Source of the DNA: Bifidobacterium breve
GTDB lineage: Bacteria; Actinomycetota; Acidimicrobiia; Acidimicrobiales; Acidimicrobilacustridaceae
NCBI GenBank assembly: GCA_945860545.1
Contig: CAMAQM010000014.1
Location: forward strand, 1-46,267
Direction: 5' to 3'
DNA length: 46,267 nt
In this document: positions 15,581 to 23,231 of the stretch, piece after piece
How positions within the stretch are numbered: the stretch's first letter is position 1
Layout: each line of letters starts with the position of its first letter
The notes under the pieces: model-generated
Told to the model about the DNA's origin: nothing
Databases searched by the model: none
What the model saw: only the letters and a program-made list of their open reading frames with translations
Position numbers and translations under genes: made by a program

Positions 15581-16624
15581 ATGCGGCACCTGCGCCTCCC
15601 CGCCATCATCGCCACCGTCGCGGCACTCACCGTCGGCGCCGTGGCCTGCTCGACGTCGGGGGAAACCTCTGGCGGCACGAACACCACGTCGAACGGCCCC
15701 ACCGAGAGCATCACCGTGTACTCCGGTCGCAGTGAAGAACTCGTCGGACCGCTGTTCGAACAGTTCACCCAGGCCACGGGCATCACGGTGAACGCCCGCT
15801 ACGGCGACAGCGCCGAGCTCGCCGCCCAGATCCTCGACGAGGGCGAGAACTCGCCCGCCGACGTGTTCTTCGCCCAGGACGCCGGGGCGCTCGGCGCCGT
15901 GGGAGCGTCCGGGCAGTTCACCGAACTGACCTCCGCCCAGCTCGACGCCGTCCCCGAGACGTACCGGTCACCCAACGGCTACTGGGTGGGCGTGTCCGCC
16001 CGGGCGCGCGTCGTGGTCTACAACACCGACGCCCTCAACGAAGACCAGGTCCCCGACACCGTCGACGGCTTCACCGACCCGTCGTGGGCCGGCCGGGTGG
16101 GTTGGGCACCGTCCAACGGTTCGTTCCAGGCGTTCGTGACGGCGCTGCGGGTCACCGAAGGTGAGGAGGCCGCCGGGGCGTGGCTCGAGGCCATGGAGGC
16201 CAACGACACCCAGGTGTACGAAAAGAACACCGCCATCGTCGCCGCCGTCGCCGCCGGCGAGATCGACGCCGGGCTCGTGAACCACTACTACCTCTACCAG
16301 TACCTCGCCGAGAACCCCGGTGCACCCGTGGCCAACAAGTTCCTCACCAGCGGTGCCGGAGCCCTCGTGAACGTGGCCGGAGTCGGCATCCTCACCAGTG
16401 CCGCCAACCCCACGGGCGCATCGTCGTTCGTCGATTACCTGTTGTCCCCCACCGCCCAGGAGTACTTCGCCACGGAGACGTCGGAGTACCCGGTCGTGCC
16501 CGGCACGCCCGCACCTGAGGGCCTCCCGCCGCTCAACAGCATCGGGTTGTCCGGCCTCGACCTCAACCGTCTCGAGGATCTCGCCGGCACCTTGGAACTC
16601 CTGCAGGCGAAGGGCGTCGTGTGA
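15581..16624 (+). CDS. Ferric-iron ABC transporter substrate-binding lipoprotein (FutA/FbpA-like)
   Basis: 347 aa. Signal peptide with a lipobox ending VGAVAC (C23), a Thr/Ser/Gly-rich linker, then a type II periplasmic binding fold starting ITVYSGRSEELVGPLFEQF, the typical opening of iron(III)-binding FutA/FbpA/AfuA proteins. Paired tyrosines in VNHYYLYQYL match the conserved iron-ligand region. The ATG at 15581 follows GAGGAG. It is under an iron box and next to a DtxR-family regulator, which supports iron as the substrate. The permease gene follows after 22 bp. Confidence 0.9.
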   Translation: MRHLRLPAIIATVAALTVGAVACSTSGETSGGTNTTSNGPTESITVYSGRSEELVGPLFEQFTQATGITVNARYGDSAELAAQILDEGENSPADVFFAQDAGALGAVGASGQFTELTSAQLDAVPETYRSPNGYWVGVSARARVVVYNTDALNEDQVPDTVDGFTDPSWAGRVGWAPSNGSFQAFVTALRVTEGEEAAGAWLEAMEANDTQVYEKNTAIVAAVAAGEIDAGLVNHYYLYQYLAENPGAPVANKFLTSGAGALVNVAGVGILTSAANPTGASSFVDYLLSPTAQEYFATETSEYPVVPGTPAPEGLPPLNSIGLSGLDLNRLEDLAGTLELLQAKGVV

Positions 16625-16646
16625 ACCAACCCCGAAGCACCCGGAC

Positions 16647-18275
16647 GTGACCGCTGAGGTCATCGCCCCGACACCGTCACGACCCGGCACCGACGTGCCG
16701 GGTCGTCGACGCGTCCGGGACCGCTCCCCGGGGCTCACCACCATCGGCCTCGTCATCGCCGCCGCAGCGCTCGTCCCCCTCGTGTACCTCGTCATCCGAT
16801 CGGCCCAGGCCGGATGGGGCGGCATCTGGGAGGTGGTGAGCGCACCACGCACCCTGCAACTGCTGCGTGACACGCTCGTGCTCACCGTTGCGGTCACCGC
16901 CAGCGCCGTGGCCCTCGCCGTGCCGCTGGCGTGGCTCACGGTGCGCACCGACCTGCCGGGCCGACGCGTCTTCACCGTGTTGAGTGCGCTCCCACTCGCC
17001 ATCCCCACCTACGTCGGCGGATTCGCCTTCGTGGCCTTCGCCGGGCCGCGCGGCACACTGCAGTCGTGGCTCGAACCCCTCGGGGTTGACCGGCTCCCGT
17101 CCATCTACGGGTTCTGGGGGGCGTGGCTGGTACTCACCCTGTTCACCTACCCCTACGTGCTGCTCACAGTGCGAAGTGCGTTGCGGCGTCTCGACCCGTC
17201 CATGGAAGAAGCCAGCCGCACCCTGGGCGCCTCCGCACTCACGACGTTCCGCCGCATCACCCTCCCCCAGTTGCGACCGTCCATCACGGCAGGGGCGCTG
17301 CTGGTGGCGCTCTACACCCTCAGCGACTTCGGGGCCGTGTCACTGCTGCGATTCGACTCGTTCACCCGGGCCATCTACATCTCGTATCGGGCGTCGGTGG
17401 ACCGATCAGGTGCCGCCATCCTCGGGGTGATGCTCGTGGCACTGACCGCCATCGTGGTGGTGCTCGAGATACGCAGCCGGCGGGCCACCACCTACCACCG
17501 GCTGCACGCCGGCGGATCGCGTCCGCCCTCTACGGTGCACCTCGGGCGGTGGCGTTGGCCCGCCGCCGGTCTCGTGACGCTGCTCATCCTCGTCGCCTTG
17601 GGCATCCCCGTCGGGGTCATCACCTACTGGCTCGTCAACGGCCTCCAGGCCGGCGAACCGATGCGACTGACGATCGAACTCGCCGGCAACAGCTTGTGGG
17701 CATCGCTGCTCGGCACCGTGGTGATCGTCGCCGCGGCGTGGCCCGTCGCCCTGCTCGCCGCCCGGCACCGAACCCGCACGTCACGTTTCGTCGAGGCGGC
17801 GTGCTGGGTGGGGTACGCGCTGCCCGGTGTGGTCGTCGCCTTGTCGCTCGTGTTCCTCGGGGCCCGGGTCACCCCGGCGCTCTATCAGACGATGGCCATG
17901 CTGGCCTTCGCCTACGCCGTGTTGTTCCTGCCCCAGGCCATCGGGGCCATGCGATCGTCCCTGCTGCAGGTGAACCCCGAACTCGAAGAAGCATCCCGAC
18001 TGTTGGGCAAGGGGCCCGTCGCCACGTTCCGTCGCATCGTGGTCCCACTCGTGCGCCCCGGCGTGCTCGCCGGGTCGGCACTGGTGTTCCTCACCATCAT
18101 GAAAGAACTGCCCGCCACCCTCATGCTGGCCCCCACCGGGTTCTCGACCCTCGCCACCCAGGTGTGGAGCGCCACCTCCGAATCGTTCTTCGGTCGCGCC
18201 GCCGGCCCGGCGCTCGCACTCATCGTGCTGGCGAGCCTGCCCATGGTCCTGCTCGTGGTGCGTGAGCGCGACTAG
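16647..18275 (+). CDS. Ferric-iron ABC transporter permease (FutB/FbpB-like, duplicated)
   Basis: 542 aa from the GTG at 16647; the open frame upstream overlaps the binding protein and has no homology. A fused double BPD_transp_1 permease, each half with about six helices and an EAA loop: EEASRTLGASALTTFRRITLP in the first half and EEASRLLGKGPVATFRRIVVP in the second. This two-in-one arrangement is characteristic of FbpB/FutB-type iron transporters. The soluble N-terminus is short. It presumably pairs with the ATPase encoded convergently at 18323-19423. Confidence 0.92.
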   Translation: MTAEVIAPTPSRPGTDVPGRRRVRDRSPGLTTIGLVIAAAALVPLVYLVIRSAQAGWGGIWEVVSAPRTLQLLRDTLVLTVAVTASAVALAVPLAWLTVRTDLPGRRVFTVLSALPLAIPTYVGGFAFVAFAGPRGTLQSWLEPLGVDRLPSIYGFWGAWLVLTLFTYPYVLLTVRSALRRLDPSMEEASRTLGASALTTFRRITLPQLRPSITAGALLVALYTLSDFGAVSLLRFDSFTRAIYISYRASVDRSGAAILGVMLVALTAIVVVLEIRSRRATTYHRLHAGGSRPPSTVHLGRWRWPAAGLVTLLILVALGIPVGVITYWLVNGLQAGEPMRLTIELAGNSLWASLLGTVVIVAAAWPVALLAARHRTRTSRFVEAACWVGYALPGVVVALSLVFLGARVTPALYQTMAMLAFAYAVLFLPQAIGAMRSSLLQVNPELEEASRLLGKGPVATFRRIVVPLVRPGVLAGSALVFLTIMKELPATLMLAPTGFSTLATQVWSATSESFFGRAAGPALALIVLASLPMVLLVVRERD

Positions 18276-18322
18276 ATCCCCCCAGCGGGTCGGGTCTGGC
18301 AGACCTTGATGGAAGCCGACGC

Positions 18323-19423
18323 TCAGCCGTAGGCGATGGTGGGACCGCCCACGAAGCCCACCGACACGGCATCACCGCGATGGACCGCAGGTGCCGAGCC
18401 TTCCCGGATCCGGATGCGGGTGCCATCGGCGAGGTCCACCACATAGACGGTGTCGTGGCCGTAGTACTCGATCAGTTCAACCCGGGCCGTCCCCCCGGGG
18501 GTGACCCGGCACTCCTCGGGACGAACGAGGATCTGTGCCGCGGCGCCACCTGGTGCGCCGTCGGGCACCGCCGGCACACCTCGAAGAGGGATCACGCCGA
18601 GAGCGGTGTGCGCCTCGGCGTCTGATCCCGTGGTGCGCACCTCGCCGTCGACAAGGTTGGCGTCGCCCACGAACGTCGCCACCCACGGCGAAGCGGGGTT
18701 GGCGTAAAGGCCGGCAGGCGTGTCCTGTTGAACGACACGGCCCTCCGCCATCACCGCCACCTGGTCGCCGAGCACGAACGCCTCGTCCTGGTCGTGGGTG
18801 ACGATGACCGTGGTGATGCCGAGCGTCACGAGCAACTCGTGCACCTCACTTCGGACCTGGGTGCGCAACGAGGTGTCGAGGTTCGAGAACGGTTCGTCGA
18901 GCAACAAGATGGTCGGCTCGGGTGCGATGGCCCGCGCCAACGCCACGCGCTGCTGCTGACCACCCGAGAGCGTCGACGGCATCCGATCCCCGAGCGAGCC
19001 GAGACCGACGAGTTCGAGCGCAGCGGTCACCCGCCCCGCTCGATCACCGCCCCGGCCGAGACCGTAGGCGACGTTGTCGGCCACACTCAGGTGCGGGAAC
19101 AACGCCCAGTCCTGAAACACCAGTGAGATGCGACGACGCTCGGGGGGCACGTACGTTCCCGGCCCGGTCAGCGTTCGACCGTCGATGACGACGGTGCCCT
19201 CGTCGGGCACCTCGAGACCGGCGAGGATGCGCAACAGGGTGGTCTTGCCGCAACCGCTCGGGCCGAGCAACGCCAGGAGTTGACCGCCCTCGACGCGCAG
19301 GTCAACCCCGTCGAGCACGGTCGCCCCACCGAAGGACTTGCTCACGGCGCGGACCCGCACACCGCTGTCGCCGCCCGGCGCGTCGTGCGCCCCGTCGGGG
19401 GTGACCTCAACCGTGTTCGGCAT
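18323..19423 (-). CDS. Ferric-iron ABC transporter ATPase (FutC/FbpC-like)
   Basis: 366 aa. Walker A GPSGCGKTT, Q-loop VFQDWALFPHLSV, signature LSGGQQQR, Walker B ILLLDEPFSNLD and H-loop VTHDQDEA, followed by a C-terminal TOBE-like regulatory domain with ILVRPEECRV and an EYYGHDTVY segment. It belongs to the FbpC/PotA/MalK group. It faces the permease gene convergently (47 bp between stops) rather than sitting in the same operon, so it must be transcribed separately. A TACGAT box 7 nt before the ATG suggests a leaderless promoter. No iron box is seen there. Confidence 0.92.
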   Translation of the reverse strand: MPNTVEVTPDGAHDAPGGDSGVRVRAVSKSFGGATVLDGVDLRVEGGQLLALLGPSGCGKTTLLRILAGLEVPDEGTVVIDGRTLTGPGTYVPPERRRISLVFQDWALFPHLSVADNVAYGLGRGGDRAGRVTAALELVGLGSLGDRMPSTLSGGQQQRVALARAIAPEPTILLLDEPFSNLDTSLRTQVRSEVHELLVTLGITTVIVTHDQDEAFVLGDQVAVMAEGRVVQQDTPAGLYANPASPWVATFVGDANLVDGEVRTTGSDAEAHTALGVIPLRGVPAVPDGAPGGAAAQILVRPEECRVTPGGTARVELIEYYGHDTVYVVDLADGTRIRIREGSAPAVHRGDAVSVGFVGGPTIAYG

Positions 19424-19430
19424 GCCTCAC

Positions 19431-19436
19431 ATCGTA
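19431..19436 (-). promoter_or_regulatory. Putative -10 (TACGAT), leaderless start of the iron ATPase
   Basis: TACGAT on the minus strand ends 7 nt before the ATG at 19423. The plus strand carries CATGAT (19484-19489) in the same role for the divergent monooxygenase, so this 72-bp gap looks like two back-to-back leaderless promoters. Confidence 0.45.
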
Positions 19437-19495
19437 TCGGCGGACTGCCGAACAGCCCCAACGCCAACGGTGGGCGGGCGTGCCATGATCAGGCC

Positions 19496-21421
19496 ATGCG
19501 CAAGCCACCCGACGCCGCCGACATCACCGCCGACGACGCCGAAATCGCCGCTGCGCTCGCCAGCGCCACGGTGGGGGCGTTGCTCCCGGCGGTGGCCCAA
19601 CTCACCGGCGACCTCTCGGTGCTGCGCCCCGACCTCCAACCCGACCCCGACAACATCATGGACCCCCAGGCCGGCCTCAGCGCCGCCCAGGTCGCCGAGG
19701 CGCGCCAGTTGGCGCTCGACACCCTGATCGCCCACCGGGAGGCCGGCAACCCGGCCGCACCGCCACCCGACGAACAGGCTCTCCGCACGATCATGGCGTT
19801 CGTCGTCGGGGAACGGAACGTCGACGAGTACTTCGGCCTGCTGGTCGAGGAACTCGCACCCGGCGGCGCCGACCTGCGCGCCCCGGAGTGGACGCTCGAC
19901 GAGGTGGCACCCGACCGGTCGATGCGGGTGGCGGTCATCGGTGCAGGCATGTCGGGTCTGCTCGTCGCCCACCGGCTCCGCCAGGCCGGGGTCGAGGCGG
20001 TGGTGCTCGAAAAGAACCCCGATGTCGGCGGCACGTGGTTCGACAACACCTACCCCGGCTGTCGGGTCGACGTCCCCAACCACCTCTACAGCTACTCGTT
20101 CGACCCGGCACTGTGGCCCCAGCACTACTCATCCCAGGAGGTGCTGCGCGAGTACTTCAGCGACTTCGCCGATCGCAACGAACTGCGTGACGTGATCCGG
20201 TTCGACCACGAGGTCACCGCCATGCGTTGGGACGAGGAGTCCGCTCTCTGGCACCTCGACGTCCGCGCCACCGACGGCACCACCGACACCGTGAACGCCA
20301 ACGCCGTCGTGAGCGCCGTCGGCCAACTCAACCGTCCCCGCATGCCCGACATCGCCGGGATGGACGCGTTCGCCGGTCCGGCGTTCCACTCGGCCCGGTG
20401 GGATCACGACGTGGACCTTTCGGGCAAGCGGGTGGCGGTGGTTGGCACCGGGGCGAGCGCCATGCAGTTCATCCCCGAGATCGCCCCCGAGGTCGCCCAC
20501 CTCGACGTGTACCAACGCACCCCGGCGTGGCTGGTGCCCTCCCCCGACTACCACGACGTCGTCACCGACGATCAGCGCTGGCTGTTCGAACACCTCCCCA
20601 CCTACGCCCAGTGGTTCCGGCTGTGGCTGTTCTGGCGCACCCATGAAGGTCTGCTGGTGGCCGCCGAGGCGGACCCGGACTGGACCGGCGGACCCGAAGC
20701 GGTCAGCCAGCTCAACGCCATGGTGCACATGGTGCTCAGCGAGTACCTCAAGGCCCAGTTCGACGGACACGACGACCTGCTGGCCAAGGTCATGCCCCAC
20801 TACCCACCCATTTCCAAGCGGGTGGTGCGCGACAACGGCATCTGGGCGCGCACGCTGACCCGTGACAACGTCGAACTCGTCACCGACGGGATCGCCCGCA
20901 TCACCGAGGCGGGGGTGGTGACCGCCGACGGGGTTGAACATCCCGCCGACGTGATCATCTGGGGCACCGGGTTCACCGCATCGGAATTCCTCATGCCCAT
21001 GGCGGTCAGCGGCGTCGGCGGTGCCGACCTGCACGCCACCTGGGACGGTGACGCCCGCGCCTATCTGGGCCTGACCATCCCGGGGTTCCCGAACCTGTTC
21101 TTGATGTACGGGCCGAACACCAACATCGTCATCAACGGATCCATCATCTTTTTCAGCGAGTGCGAGACGACCTACATCGTCGAGTCGATGCGGATGCTCG
21201 CCTCCTCGGGCAACGCCGCCATGGAGGTGCGCCCCGAGGTCCACCAGGCGTTCGCCCGACGCATCGACGACGCCAACGCCACGATGGCTTGGGGGGTGGC
21301 GAGTGTGAACACCTGGTACAAGAACGCCAAGGGCCGCGTCACCCAGAACTGGCCGTTCTCCCTGCTCGAGTACTGGCGGGCCACCCGCACTCCCGAGCCG
21401 TCCGACTACGACCTGCGGTAG
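19496..21421 (+). CDS. Baeyer-Villiger flavin monooxygenase (4-hydroxyacetophenone monooxygenase-like)
   Basis: 641 aa. The FAD Rossmann motif GAGMSG is at 149-154 and the NADPH motif GTGAS at about 317. The type I BVMO fingerprint F-x-G-xxx-H-xxx-W-D is intact (F292, G294, H298, W302, D303). About 140 residues precede the FAD domain; this extension and the total length match HAPMO from Pseudomonas rather than the ~540-aa cyclohexanone type. It inserts oxygen next to a ketone to make an ester. The ATG at 19496 lies 6 nt after CATGAT; a longer open frame upstream has no homology. The amidohydrolase gene follows after 72 bp. Confidence 0.9.
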   Translation: MRKPPDAADITADDAEIAAALASATVGALLPAVAQLTGDLSVLRPDLQPDPDNIMDPQAGLSAAQVAEARQLALDTLIAHREAGNPAAPPPDEQALRTIMAFVVGERNVDEYFGLLVEELAPGGADLRAPEWTLDEVAPDRSMRVAVIGAGMSGLLVAHRLRQAGVEAVVLEKNPDVGGTWFDNTYPGCRVDVPNHLYSYSFDPALWPQHYSSQEVLREYFSDFADRNELRDVIRFDHEVTAMRWDEESALWHLDVRATDGTTDTVNANAVVSAVGQLNRPRMPDIAGMDAFAGPAFHSARWDHDVDLSGKRVAVVGTGASAMQFIPEIAPEVAHLDVYQRTPAWLVPSPDYHDVVTDDQRWLFEHLPTYAQWFRLWLFWRTHEGLLVAAEADPDWTGGPEAVSQLNAMVHMVLSEYLKAQFDGHDDLLAKVMPHYPPISKRVVRDNGIWARTLTRDNVELVTDGIARITEAGVVTADGVEHPADVIIWGTGFTASEFLMPMAVSGVGGADLHATWDGDARAYLGLTIPGFPNLFLMYGPNTNIVINGSIIFFSECETTYIVESMRMLASSGNAAMEVRPEVHQAFARRIDDANATMAWGVASVNTWYKNAKGRVTQNWPFSLLEYWRATRTPEPSDYDLR

Positions 21422-21493
21422 CGTCCCGGGCGGGGGTGGGCACCACACACCGGTGTCCCGACAGCCGGGCGACCGGCACGACAGGGGGATGTC

Positions 21494-23206
21494 ATGCACG
21501 ACCTCGTGATCCGCGCCGGTTCGGTTGCCGACGGCACCGGTGCACCGACCCGAACCGCCGACGTCGCCATTGACGACGGCGTCATCACCGCCGTGGGCAA
21601 CGTCGACGGCAAAGGCCGCCACGAAATCGACGCCGACGGCGCGTTGGTCACACCCGGATGGGTCGACGTACACACCCACTACGACGGGCAGGTCACCTGG
21701 GACCCGGAGGTGTCGCCGTCGGGGTGGCACGGGGTGACCACGGTGGTGACCGGAAACTGTGGCGTCGGGTTCGCCCCGGTGCGACCCGACCAGCGCGACT
21801 TCCTCATCAGCCTCATGGAAGGCGTCGAGGACATTCCCGGCAGCGCCCTCGACGAGGGCATGTCGTGGAACTGGGAGAGTTTCGGCGAGTACCTCGACGA
21901 GGTCGACCGCACCGGTCGCCTCCTCGACGTCGCCGCCCTCATGCCGCACGGGGCGCTGCGGGCGTACGTGATGGGGCCCGGTCGGGCCAACGAACCGGCC
22001 ACCCCCGACGAGATCGACCAGATGGCGGCACTGGTGCGCGACGGCGTCGCGGCGGGAGCGGTCGGGGTGTCGAGCACCCGGACCCTGTTGCACCGCGACC
22101 GCCACGGCGACCTCGCAGCGGGCACCACCGCAGCCGGCGAGGAACTCATCGGTCTGGCCGCGGGGATGGCCGGGGCAGGCCACCGGGTGTTCTCCGTGGT
22201 GAGCGACATGATCGACGTGGACGGCGAGTTCGCATGGATGAGCGAACTGTCCCGCCGCCACGGGGTGCCCGTCACCTTCCAGGTGGTGGAAACGGACCTC
22301 AACCCCGGGGCGTGGCGGGACTGGCTGGCTCGCGCCGCCACCGCACGGACCCACGGGGCGACCATCGTCCCCCAGATCGCCGGCAAACCCACGTCGCTGC
22401 TGGTGGGGTGGGACTCAAACTTCCATCCGTTCCACCGCTACGACACGTGGCGGGCCATTGCGGACCTGCCCCGCCCGCAACGCCTCGCCGCGTTGGGTAA
22501 ACCTGAAACCCGGGCCGCCATGCTGGCCGAGGCGCCCCCCGAACACGGGATCGAAGCGCTGCTCGTCGGCAACCTCCACAAGCTGTTCCCCCTCGGCGAC
22601 CCGCCCGATTACGAACCGGCCCCCGAACACAGCATCGGGGCCATGGGGGACCGCCAAGGGGTCGACCCGCGCGGCATCGCCTATGACCTGATGTGTGAGC
22701 GGGACGGGACGGCACTGTTGTACCTGCCGGTGTTCGGCTACGTCGGCGGGGACCTGTCTGACACCGAAGAGATGTTGCGCAACCCCGACACGGTGCTCGG
22801 TCTCGGCGACGGCGGGGCGCACTGCGGGGTGCTGTGCGACGCCAGCCTCCCGACGTTCATGCTCACCCACTGGGCGCGTGACCGTCGCCGGGGTGACCGG
22901 CTCAGTGTCGAACAGGTCGTCGCCCACCAGACGAGCCGGACCGCGGCGCTGTACGGGTTCGGGGACCGGGGTCGTCTCGCCCCAGGGTTCGTTGGCGACG
23001 TGAACGTCATCGACTTCGACGGGCTGGCGCTCGAGAGCCCCGAGATGGTGTGGGACCTGCCTGCGGGAGGCAAACGACTGATCCAGCGGGCCCGGGGGTA
23101 CGTGGCCACGGTGAAGTCCGGCGTGGCGGTGCGGGTCGATGACGAGTCCACCGGCGAACGACCCGGTCGGCTCCTGCGGGGCCCCCAGCCCGCCCCGACC
23201 AGCTGA
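21494..23206 (+). CDS. Amidohydrolase, N-acyl-D-amino-acid deacylase type
   Basis: 570 aa. Small N-terminal beta domain with IRAGSVADGTGAP, then the metal-dependent barrel opening GWVDVHTHYDGQVTWD (H60 and H62), GNCGVGFAPVRP with the metal-binding cysteine (C89) typical of D-aminoacylases, and a late aspartate in GDGGAHCG. The C-terminal segment rejoins the beta domain (GDVNVIDFDGL). A GGGGG element precedes the ATG at 21494. Acidimicrobial and mycobacterial genomes carry many such paralogues of unknown substrate, so I keep the call generic. It may act with the monooxygenase upstream, but nothing in the sequence proves it. Confidence 0.87.
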   Translation: MHDLVIRAGSVADGTGAPTRTADVAIDDGVITAVGNVDGKGRHEIDADGALVTPGWVDVHTHYDGQVTWDPEVSPSGWHGVTTVVTGNCGVGFAPVRPDQRDFLISLMEGVEDIPGSALDEGMSWNWESFGEYLDEVDRTGRLLDVAALMPHGALRAYVMGPGRANEPATPDEIDQMAALVRDGVAAGAVGVSSTRTLLHRDRHGDLAAGTTAAGEELIGLAAGMAGAGHRVFSVVSDMIDVDGEFAWMSELSRRHGVPVTFQVVETDLNPGAWRDWLARAATARTHGATIVPQIAGKPTSLLVGWDSNFHPFHRYDTWRAIADLPRPQRLAALGKPETRAAMLAEAPPEHGIEALLVGNLHKLFPLGDPPDYEPAPEHSIGAMGDRQGVDPRGIAYDLMCERDGTALLYLPVFGYVGGDLSDTEEMLRNPDTVLGLGDGGAHCGVLCDASLPTFMLTHWARDRRRGDRLSVEQVVAHQTSRTAALYGFGDRGRLAPGFVGDVNVIDFDGLALESPEMVWDLPAGGKRLIQRARGYVATVKSGVAVRVDDESTGERPGRLLRGPQPAPTS

Positions 23207-23231
23207 ACGTCGACCTCCAGCGGGTCGGCGC

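Noticed and set aside
18276-18322. Bidirectional terminator between the iron permease and ATPase (GGTCT-GGC-AGACC)
   Set aside because: The stem is only 5 bp with a 3-nt loop and no T-run on either strand, too weak to annotate.
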